Origin: Massilia eurypsychrophila
Lineage (GTDB): Bacteria > Pseudomonadota > Gammaproteobacteria > Burkholderiales > Burkholderiaceae_D
Reading direction: 5' to 3'
NCBI RefSeq assembly: GCF_002760655.1
Contig: NZ_PDOC01000004.1
Coordinates: 62,001 to 126,000 of the forward strand
DNA length: 64,000 nucleotides
The translations under genes and the position numbers were made by a program. Each line of letters begins with the position of its first letter. Position 1 is the first letter of the stretch. The notes under the pieces were generated by a model that was given only the letters and a program-made list of their open reading frames with translations, had not been told where the DNA came from and did no database searches. This document shows, in pieces, positions 10,601-17,519 of the stretch.

Positions 10601-11861
10601 GGTTCGCGCTGATCGGCAGCTGCTCGGCCAGCTCGGCCAGCATCGCCAGGTCGAGCGCGCGGGCGGAGACGACGAACTTTTCCGGCCGCCCGCCGCGCGC
10701 CGGCGTAAACGACTGGAACAAGGTGGTCGGCGGCAAGGTCAGGCCGTCTGCGGTCTGCACCGAAAAATTGTCCAGCGTGACGCTGTGGCCGTGGCTGCCG
10801 AAGGTCGGGGTGCCGTCTTCGACGCCGGCCGGGACCTGTTCGCGCGCCGACAGGCGACCGCTGACGCGTGCCAGGTCGAGCGGCGGCAAGTCCTTGCCGA
10901 GCCGGGCCTTGACGCCGGCCAGCGCGACATCGGCGGTAAAGCCGGCCAGCTTGGCCTGGTCGAGCGCGAGCCAGGCGCGCACCGATCCCTTGCCCTGGGT
11001 GAGCTCGAACGGGTAGTTGACATACGCCTTCCAGCCGGCCAGGTCGGTCTCGCGCAGGTCGGCGTACAGCTCGCCTTTCCACAGCTTGACGTCGGCGCGG
11101 TTGGCGGCAAAGCGCGGATGGGTGAAGTCGGCGCGCAGGTCGAACGGCTGCGCCAGCGACGCCGGCGGCGTGGCGTGCAGCGCGATGCGGTGGCGGTTCC
11201 AGGTGTTTTGCAGCAGCAGGTTGACGTTGGCCAGCGCCAGTTCGGGCGCCCCGCGCAGCTGGTCGGTCCAGCGCACCTGGCCTTCGCGGATGACGATCTG
11301 GCGCTGGCGCAGCGGCCAGTCATTCGGCGCGCCGCCGCCGGCGCCGTCGAACGACAGGCCGGCCACGGTCAGCTTGCCGCGCGCGTCGCGCCGCACGTCC
11401 AGGGTCGGACGGATGATGTCGAGCGTTTCGAAGCGCGCTTCGCCAGCCAGCAAGCTCCACCAGGCCAGGGTGGCCGACACGCTCGGCAACGTCAGCGCGG
11501 CGCGGCCCTGCGGGTCGCGCACGACGACGTCGCCAAGGAACAGGTTCGGCCGCAGCCCGTCCCAGGAGGCGTAGATGCGCTCGATCGATACCGGGTTGCC
11601 GAGCGCGCGGCTGGCTAGCCGCTCAATGTCGCCCTTGTAATAGTCAATATTTGGCAAGATGGCGTAGCGCACCATCAGGAACACGAACGCCAGCGTGAAA
11701 TAGAACAGCAGCGCCAGCTTGACGGTGAAGCCGAGGATGTGGTGCGAGGCCAGGTTACAGATGCGATAAGCCGCACGGACCCGGCGCCAGCGCTCTGCCA
11801 GCGGCAGGTGTGGGGCGACGTCGGCGACTGGGGCGACGTCTGCGGTATCCGGGTTGTGCAT
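7668..11861 (-). CDS. yhdP: YhdP family AsmA-like envelope protein
   Basis: 1397 residues. There is one N-terminal membrane helix (about residues 42-68, FTVKLALLFYFTLAFVFLMV), then a very long periplasmic region of repetitive beta character ending in a DUF3971/AsmA-like C-terminus (VVIPEFNLGTGPLVYALAVNPVVGIGSFLAQLFLRAPMM is the recognisable terminal block, quoted here in overlapping terms only: VVIPEFNLG, NPVVGIGSFLAQ). In E. coli, YhdP acts with TamB and YdbH to move phospholipids to the outer membrane. It is the first gene of a minus-strand unit with nit and tldD, divergent from glnE. A long antisense reading frame over it is a composition artefact. Confidence 0.9.
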   Translation of the reverse strand: MHNPDTADVAPVADVAPHLPLAERWRRVRAAYRICNLASHHILGFTVKLALLFYFTLAFVFLMVRYAILPNIDYYKGDIERLASRALGNPVSIERIYASWDGLRPNLFLGDVVVRDPQGRAALTLPSVSATLAWWSLLAGEARFETLDIIRPTLDVRRDARGKLTVAGLSFDGAGGGAPNDWPLRQRQIVIREGQVRWTDQLRGAPELALANVNLLLQNTWNRHRIALHATPPASLAQPFDLRADFTHPRFAANRADVKLWKGELYADLRETDLAGWKAYVNYPFELTQGKGSVRAWLALDQAKLAGFTADVALAGVKARLGKDLPPLDLARVSGRLSAREQVPAGVEDGTPTFGSHGHSVTLDNFSVQTADGLTLPPTTLFQSFTPARGGRPEKFVVSARALDLAMLAELAEQLPISANRRQMLDDFAPRGKILDFSAEWEGRYPAIATYRVKGKLDKLGLKAQPAHPARAKTATDEAVAAMPAIPGFDNLSGTIDASDKGGSIAIDAEQLVLQLPTWFADPAMPFDALKMQARWSYPKGEQLALQLDSMSFSQGALKGTLAGSHVMPLVAGKGLGTADLSGTLTGFQINTIDRYLPLQTGPNLRAWLTGALQDGVAQDVTVRLRGELAQFPFRADTAGERARGEFRVAGRIENGKLNYTPGHPAKDGKSPLWPLAEKINGTILFERTRMEIKADSATTGGVALSAVKAVVPDLASHDMQLEIDGNAAGPMQEFLRYVAASPVLDWIGRFTEDTRASANARLALKLRMPMAHLHDTKVQGSLQLINNDVVLFDDLPPLQAAIGKIDFTERGVSLNGVGASVMGGPLALTGGTQPGGGILIKLAGAMTAEGMRKTWPAPAMQRLGSHFSGGARYTGSVAVKDRQLQVTVDSTLAGLGLSFPAPASKPAASDAMPLHFVLTGSPVTDSGLARDEIRVSLGSAIAARYQRQRQGRAPWSVVRGGIGINVPAPEPDSGLMVNVNTKALNVDQWIALGSAIAGPGPAVASVAAPADSSAASPAAPGLAQYVVPDVMAARAGELIVADRKLDNVVVGATHQKGSWQANIDSRQASGYVTWNEGPSGQGLGKVTARLSSLIIPESAAADVKDLLENKSATASIPSLDIVAERFELFNKQLGRLDLQASNEKALAGREWRINRLSLANPDGDLKATGKWLTKDGKSNTNLNFTIDIADAGRLLDRFGFPDTLKRGKGKLSGDLSWMGLPYSLDIPSLSGQIQLNVEAGQFLKQDPGAAKLLGVLSLQALPRLLKLDFHDVFSEGLAFDGISANAIITRGVLKTDNLKMHGVAATVLMDGTADIANESTNLHVVVIPEFNLGTGPLVYALAVNPVVGIGSFLAQLFLRAPMMKALTYHMQITGPWKAPVITKLDRNALPATATNK

Positions 11862-12074
11862 CGTTAGACTAATATCTCGCTTGCGATTAATACAGCTGCG
11901 CGTGCAAACAACCGCGCGTTGATCAAACGGGTAAAACCGTCAACACGGACGACAGCGCTTGCGCCAACGCCGCCGCCCCTTTACCATCGTACCGACCGGG
12001 GAAGAATCGGGCGGCCCAATTTTACCGCATAGCAGCTTTCCCGAACTCCACTTTTCACTCTGCCGGACCATTCC

Positions 12075-14825
12075 ATGCCCCCAACTTCGCAGGCCCTGTC
12101 GTCGCGCTTCTATCAACGCTGGCTCGACGCCGATCCGGGCCGCGCGGCGCGGGTCGAGGAACTGTCCCGATTATCGCTCGACCGGCTCGATCTTGGCGCG
12201 GCGCTGGCGCACGAGGCCGCGGCCGGCGGCGCGCAGCCGCTGCCGCTGCCGCGCGCGCTGCGGCGATTGCGCAACCTGCTGGTGGCGGCCATCATCCGCC
12301 GCGACCTCGACGGCCAGGCCGACCTGGCCGAAGTGGTGGCGGCGATGACGGCGCTGGCCGACTTTGCCATCGGCCGCGCCCAGGGCGCCGCGATGGACGA
12401 GCTGGTCGCGCTGCACGGCATGCCGACCGGCGCCGAATCGGGCCTGCCGCAGCAGATGATGGTGTTGGCCATGGGCAAGCAAGGCGGCGGCGAATTGAAC
12501 GTGTCGTCCGACATCGACCTGATCTTCGTCTACCCGGAGGACGGCGACACGCAAGCGCAGGCCGGCCAGCGCGCGCTGTCGAACCACGAGTTTTTCGCGC
12601 GCCTGGGCAAGAAACTGATCGCCGCGCTGTCGGAAGTGATCGAGGACGGCTTCGTGTTCCGGGTCGACATGGCGCTGCGGCCGAACGGCGCCTCCGGGCC
12701 GCTGGTGGCGAGCCTGAACATGGTGGAGAACTACCTGATCGTGCAGGGCCGCGAATGGGAGCGCTACGCCTGGGTCAAGGCGCGCGCGGTGACGGGCGAG
12801 GCGCTCGACATCGCCGCGCTCGACGCCATCGTGCGCCCGTTCGTGTTTCGCCGCTACCTCGATTTTGGCGTCATCGACGCCATCCGCACGATGCACGGCC
12901 AGATCCGCGCCGAGGTCGACCGCCAGGAGCGGCTGCACCCGGACCGCAGCAACAACGTCAAGCTCGGGCGCGGCGGCATCCGCGAGATCGAATTTTTGGC
13001 GCAGGTGTTCCAGCTGATCCGCGGCGGGCGCGACGCCGCGCTGCGCGAACGCTCGACCCGCGCCACCTTGCGCGTGCTGGCCGAAAAGGAACTGCTGCCG
13101 GCCGACACCACCGAGCAGTTGCTGGCCTCCTACACGTTCTTGCGCAACCTCGAGCACCGTCTGCAATACCTCGACGATGCCCAGACCCACACCCTGCCGG
13201 CCAGCGACGTCGACCGCGCGGTGATCGCGCGCATGATGAACCTGCCGGGCGTGGACGCGCTGCTGGCCGAGCTGGCCGCGCACCGCGCCTTCGTCGCCGG
13301 CCAGTTCGATGCGATCTTCAGCGACAAGAGCGAGGGAGCGGGCGGCGGCGAAGACTGCGTCAACCCGAATTCGAGCGACGCCGCCGCCGACCTCGACAAC
13401 CGCGCCGAGATCGAGGCACGGCTGGCCGCGCTCGGTTTTGACGGCGCCGCCGGCGCCGCCCAGCGGGTGATGGCGACCTGGCAGGCGCCGCGGCTGCAGG
13501 CGCTGCCCGAAGCGAGTCGCACGCGGCTGCTGGCGCTGCTCAATGCCGCGCTGCCGCTGATTGCGGGCGTCGTCACCGACGCGGGCGTTGGCAGCCACAG
13601 CGCGACGCTGGGGCGCCTGCTCGACTTTTTCGAGGCAATCGCGCGCCGCTCGGCCTACCTGTCGCTGCTGACCGAGTACCCGCACACGCTCGAGCGGGTG
13701 ATCCGCATGATGAATGCAAGCGGCTGGGCAGCGACGTTCCTGGCGCAGCATCCGATCCTGCTCGACGAACTGCTCGACGACCGCCAGCGCGACGCCACCC
13801 CGGACTACCAGGCGCTGGCGGCCGAATTGCGCCAGCAGCTCGACGGCGCCGTCGGCGACACCGAGCGCCAGATGGACATCTTGCGCGAGACCCATCATGC
13901 CCAGCTGTTCCGGCTGCTGGCGCAGGACCTGGCCGGCGAGCTGACGGTCGAGCGGCTGGCCGACTACCTGTCGGCGCTGGCCGATCTGATCGTCGACGCC
14001 GCCATCCAGGCGGCATGGGAGACGATCGCCGCGCGCCACCGGCCAGTGCCGCAGTTCGCGGTGATCGCCTACGGCAAACTGGGCGGCAAGGAACTGGGCT
14101 ACATTTCCGACCTCGACGTCATCTTCTTGTTCGACGACGACGACCAGGAGGCGCCGGGCAACTACGCCAAGCTGGCGCAGCGCTTCATTACGTGGATGAC
14201 GGCGCATACCTCGGCCGGCAACTTGTTCGACATCGACACGGCGCTGCGCCCGGACGGCGCCTCCGGCATGCTGGTGTCGTCGGTGGCCGCGTTCGAGCGC
14301 TACCAGGACAGCTCGGCGTGGGTGTGGGAACACCAGGCGCTCACGCGCGCGCGCTTTTGCGCCGGCGACGCCGCCATCGGCGCGCGCTTCGCGGCGATCC
14401 GCGAGCAGGTGCTGCGCAAGGACCGCGACGCCCAGGCCGCTCAGCTGCGCGACGAAGTGCTGAAGATGCGCGCGCGCATGCACGAGGCCTCGCCGAGCCG
14501 CGACGGCCTGTTCGACCTGAAGCAGGAGGCCGGCGGCATGATCGACATCGAATTCATGGTGCAGTACCTGGTGCTGCGCCATGCGCACCAGTATCCGCAG
14601 CTGACGGCCAACACCGGCAACATCGCGCTGCTCAAGCTGTGCGGCGAGCTGGGGCTGATCGATGCGGCGCTGGCGGCGGCGGTCGGCGACGCCTACCGGG
14701 CGATGCGCAAGCTGCAGCACCAGGTGCGCCTGCAGGGGCAGGACAATGCGCGGGTCGAGCCGGCGCTGGTGGCGAAACACGCGGCGCAGGTGGTGATGCT
14801 GTGGAAGGCGATGTTCGGGCAGTGA
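12075..14825 (+). CDS. glnE: Bifunctional glutamine synthetase adenylyltransferase/adenylyl-removing enzyme
   Basis: 916 residues, near the usual length (946 in E. coli). It has two nucleotidyltransferase modules: the N-terminal adenylyl-removing site with SSDIDLIFVYPEDGD (about 144-158) and the C-terminal adenylyl-transferring site with YISDLDVIFLFDDDD (about 676-690). Each is followed by a regulatory helical domain. GlnE attaches AMP to, and removes it from, a Tyr of glutamine synthetase in response to PII and glutamine. Its target glnA is 25 kb away in this window and keeps the Tyr. The gene is divergent from yhdP with 213 bp between them. The start lacks a strong Shine-Dalgarno sequence. 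Confidence 0.96.
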   Translation: MPPTSQALSSRFYQRWLDADPGRAARVEELSRLSLDRLDLGAALAHEAAAGGAQPLPLPRALRRLRNLLVAAIIRRDLDGQADLAEVVAAMTALADFAIGRAQGAAMDELVALHGMPTGAESGLPQQMMVLAMGKQGGGELNVSSDIDLIFVYPEDGDTQAQAGQRALSNHEFFARLGKKLIAALSEVIEDGFVFRVDMALRPNGASGPLVASLNMVENYLIVQGREWERYAWVKARAVTGEALDIAALDAIVRPFVFRRYLDFGVIDAIRTMHGQIRAEVDRQERLHPDRSNNVKLGRGGIREIEFLAQVFQLIRGGRDAALRERSTRATLRVLAEKELLPADTTEQLLASYTFLRNLEHRLQYLDDAQTHTLPASDVDRAVIARMMNLPGVDALLAELAAHRAFVAGQFDAIFSDKSEGAGGGEDCVNPNSSDAAADLDNRAEIEARLAALGFDGAAGAAQRVMATWQAPRLQALPEASRTRLLALLNAALPLIAGVVTDAGVGSHSATLGRLLDFFEAIARRSAYLSLLTEYPHTLERVIRMMNASGWAATFLAQHPILLDELLDDRQRDATPDYQALAAELRQQLDGAVGDTERQMDILRETHHAQLFRLLAQDLAGELTVERLADYLSALADLIVDAAIQAAWETIAARHRPVPQFAVIAYGKLGGKELGYISDLDVIFLFDDDDQEAPGNYAKLAQRFITWMTAHTSAGNLFDIDTALRPDGASGMLVSSVAAFERYQDSSAWVWEHQALTRARFCAGDAAIGARFAAIREQVLRKDRDAQAAQLRDEVLKMRARMHEASPSRDGLFDLKQEAGGMIDIEFMVQYLVLRHAHQYPQLTANTGNIALLKLCGELGLIDAALAAAVGDAYRAMRKLQHQVRLQGQDNARVEPALVAKHAAQVVMLWKAMFGQ

Positions 14826-14905
14826 CGTCGAGCCATAGTTAGCTCGTCGTTCCCGCGACGACGGTCTTTGGGCTAACTCAGCGAACAACGGTAGAAGGAT
14901 CGGCA

Positions 14906-16216
14906 TCACGCGCTCCCCAGTTGGCTGACCACCAGCTGGCGCTTGCCGTTCGGCGCCAGCGGGATGTCGTCGGCTTCCTCGATGGCGATGTCGAACCAGC
15001 CGCCCCAGCGGCGCAGCTGGGCGTCGAGCACGAAGTGCTTCTGCTGCTCCGACAGGCGCCGGTAGCGCGCCACCACGCACAGCGTGATCGCGCCGGCGAC
15101 CCGCTGGCGCACCTGGTACAGCCGCACGAAGTCCCAGGTCGCTTCGTCGATGACGATCGACAGGCCGGGGATGCTGGTGCCGTCGCGCGCGACCAGGAAC
15201 TCCTGGCGGCGCCCGTCGATCGATGCGCATAGGCCGTCGGCGCCGATGGCGCCGAAGTCGTCGCTGCAATAGCGAATCAGCGGCATCACGTCGTTCCACA
15301 GCGAGGTGCCGACAATTTCGCTGCGCTCGCAGCCACGGCGGTTCTCGTGCAGCGCGTACAGCGGCTCGAAGCGGTATGGGCCGGTAACGCCGTCGCGGTG
15401 GCCGGCAAACGCCAGGCTGGTGCGCTCGGTCAGGCCGTAGCAGACCGATACCGGGCAGGCGAAGCGCGCGCCGATGGTGGCGAGCTGCTGGCGCGTGGCC
15501 GGCTCGGAGGCCAGCAGCACGGCGCGCAGCCGCAGATCGAGCGCGGCCGGATCGATCATCTCGGCCAGCGCCGCCGCCGAACTCGGATAGGCGTGGATGT
15601 AGCGCGGCCGGAAGCGCGCGATGGCGGCGACGATGTCGCCGCGGTGGCGTGGCGTCAGGTGGTAAGGCGAGAGCATCAGGCGGTTGCCGACCACCCGCAC
15701 CGGTCCCTGGTGCGCCAGCCGGCGCGCGTCGGCGCCGATGCGCAAAATGCGCGCCTTGTCGGCGCTAAAACCGAACTGTCCCCATTCGTGGGCAAAAAAG
15801 GCTTTTTCGATGTCGGCCAGCCGCTTGCTGCGCCACAGGCCGATGCCCTGCCCCGACGAGCCGCCGCTGGTGGCGTAATGCAGGCGCCGGGTGCTGGCGC
15901 GCTCGTCGAGGAAGTCGTGCTGGCATGCCATCACCTGCGCCTTTTCCAGAAAGGGAAAGCGCTGCAGCAGCTCGCACGGCGGCTCGTGCGCCAGCTCGGC
16001 GGCGCTAAGGCGAACGCTGCGGCGGTAGAAAGGCACGTGCGCGGCCGCGCTGGCGAGCACGTGGCGCAGCCGCTGTTCGGCCGCGGCGCGGCGCCGCTGC
16101 GGATCGGCCGCCAGCAGCTTGCGCACGCGGAAGTAGTCCGGGTGGTACAGGCAGCGCGCCGGCACCCAAGCGCGACTGGCGTAGTAGCAACGCAGCAGGC
16201 GATCCTGGTAGCCCAT
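14906..16216 (-). CDS. PaaK/CapK-like adenylate-forming enzyme
   Basis: 436 residues resembling the phenylacetate-CoA ligase/CapK branch of AMP-forming enzymes. The P-loop YATSGGSSGQGIGLW (about 114-128), the motif VCYGLTERTSLAF, the region around DGRRQEFLVARDG, and the C-terminal NGKRQLVV with the expected catalytic Lys position are visible. Such enzymes activate a carboxylate as an acyl-AMP and may pass it to CoA or an amine. The gene starts 9 bp after the opine-dehydrogenase-family gene on the same strand, so the two are probably one operon and may act in one pathway. The substrate is unknown. Alternative: a polysaccharide-associated CapK-like protein. Confidence 0.75.
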   Translation of the reverse strand: MGYQDRLLRCYYASRAWVPARCLYHPDYFRVRKLLAADPQRRRAAAEQRLRHVLASAAAHVPFYRRSVRLSAAELAHEPPCELLQRFPFLEKAQVMACQHDFLDERASTRRLHYATSGGSSGQGIGLWRSKRLADIEKAFFAHEWGQFGFSADKARILRIGADARRLAHQGPVRVVGNRLMLSPYHLTPRHRGDIVAAIARFRPRYIHAYPSSAAALAEMIDPAALDLRLRAVLLASEPATRQQLATIGARFACPVSVCYGLTERTSLAFAGHRDGVTGPYRFEPLYALHENRRGCERSEIVGTSLWNDVMPLIRYCSDDFGAIGADGLCASIDGRRQEFLVARDGTSIPGLSIVIDEATWDFVRLYQVRQRVAGAITLCVVARYRRLSEQQKHFVLDAQLRRWGGWFDIAIEEADDIPLAPNGKRQLVVSQLGSA

Positions 16217-16225
16217 GGCCTGCCC

Positions 16226-17314
16226 TTAACCGTTGATGGCGCGCCTGAATTCGTCGGCGCTGCCGGACAAGCCCAGCCTGGCCAGGGTGCGCGACTCGGC
16301 GCCGAAGTCGCGTCCGAGCAGGCCGCCGGCGAGGACGATCAGCGCTTCGGCCACCGGCGTGGCCACGCCCATCAGGCGGCCGATCGACGCCAGCAGCCCC
16401 AGCCCCATCGGCACGTCTTCGGTGATGAAGCGGGTCTGCATCGTCGCCGGCCCTTTCGGTCCGCCCTCGCGGGCGTAGCGGCGAAACACCTCCAGCGCCG
16501 GCACGGTCAGGTCAGGCTCGTTGCGGAAGCGGCATTCGTCGAAATACGGCGACGGCGTGCCACCGGTGGCGGCGATGACGGCGTTTTTTTCGGCATCGAG
16601 CCGGGCCAGCAGCTTGAGCACCGACGGCGTGAACGCCTCGCGGTACATCCAGAACTCGCCCTGGGAGAACTCGATGCGACTGGCCGACAGCAAGGTGCCC
16701 AGCGTATGCACCACCAGGTTCGGGTTGTGCATTGCCGATTCGACCAGGTTGGTGCGCACGGCAACGTAAGTGGGGAAGAAGCGGGCCGCCAGCGCCAGAC
16801 CTTCGGCGCTGCGCGCGCGCGGCAGGAACGCCAGCGCATTGCGGGTGTTGCGGTACAGGATGTTGACGACGCCGGGCGCCGTCAGGCGAGCGTCGTACGG
16901 CAGGCTCTCACCTTCGGCCAGCAGGAACGGCACCTGCGCCCGGTACGGCAGGAAGTAGCAGGCGCCGAGGTAACCGGGCGCCAGCAAGACCAGCTGGTGC
17001 GGCTGCAGCCACGGGCCGATCAGGCGGGCGACGTCGGCGTGGCAGCTGGTCTGGGTGGTGACCATGACCAGGTCGGGCGCGACGCCGAACGCGGCGGCGA
17101 CGTCGCGCGTGGCCAGCGCCAGCTGCGCGCTGCTGCGCTCGCCGCCGTCGGGGTTGCTGACGAGGTCGAGCCGGCCAGTGTCGGCGATGTGGGCAAAATT
17201 TTCGTCGTGCAGCGCGGTCGATGTTTTCAGCAACGCGACCCGGTGGCCGTCTTGCGCCAGCACCGCGGCCAATGCGCAGCCCGCGTTTCCCGCCCCTACC
17301 ATCAGCACATTCAT
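16226..17314 (-). CDS. NAD/NADP octopine/nopaline dehydrogenase family protein
   Basis: 362 residues from the ATG at 17314, chosen because the Rossmann fold begins at once ([19 protein letters not shown], GxGxxG type) and a G-rich Shine-Dalgarno sequence lies 6-7 nt upstream. The frame is open further up, to 17482, but adds no domain. The second half ([16 protein letters not shown], then [16 protein letters not shown] and LDAEKNAVI) matches the opine dehydrogenase catalytic domain with its His/Asn pair. The family reductively condenses an amino acid with an alpha-keto acid, although many members have untested substrates. It is coupled to the adenylate-forming gene 9 bp downstream. Confidence 0.82.
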   Translation of the reverse strand: MNVLMVGAGNAGCALAAVLAQDGHRVALLKTSTALHDENFAHIADTGRLDLVSNPDGGERSSAQLALATRDVAAAFGVAPDLVMVTTQTSCHADVARLIGPWLQPHQLVLLAPGYLGACYFLPYRAQVPFLLAEGESLPYDARLTAPGVVNILYRNTRNALAFLPRARSAEGLALAARFFPTYVAVRTNLVESAMHNPNLVVHTLGTLLSASRIEFSQGEFWMYREAFTPSVLKLLARLDAEKNAVIAATGGTPSPYFDECRFRNEPDLTVPALEVFRRYAREGGPKGPATMQTRFITEDVPMGLGLLASIGRLMGVATPVAEALIVLAGGLLGRDFGAESRTLARLGLSGSADEFRRAING

Positions 17315-17445
17315 GGCGCGCCCCCCGTGGATGTCAGCTTGCGTCCTTGATGACCCAACATAACAGCCGTGGTGCGCCCGCGCTTGCGCACACTCAGCGC
17401 GGCGGACGGAACTCGCGCCAATGGCATGCACGGCAACGTGGACGA

Positions 17446-17479
17446 AAAAAAACCGCCGGGTTTGCGCCGCGCGGTTTTT
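17446..17479 (-). terminator. Rho-independent terminator of the TonB receptor gene
   Basis: On the minus strand, AAAACCGC and GCGGTTTT arms enclose a GC-rich loop and are followed by a run of eight T, starting about 40 nt after the receptor stop codon. It separates the receptor from the opine-dehydrogenase pair downstream. Confidence 0.8.
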
Positions 17480-17519
17480 CAAGATGCGGCAGCCGTCAGG
17501 CCGCCGCTGCGTTCAGGGA

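Noticed and set aside
7662-11618. 1318-codon open frame on the plus strand opposite yhdP
   Set aside because: Its translation is compositionally biased (rich in Arg, Gly, Ala, His, Gln), has no recognisable domain, and mirrors a well-supported gene. High GC in third codon positions keeps the antisense frame open.
12171-15299. 1042-codon open frame on the minus strand opposite glnE
   Set aside because: Antisense composition artefact; glnE on the plus strand has both nucleotidyltransferase sites.
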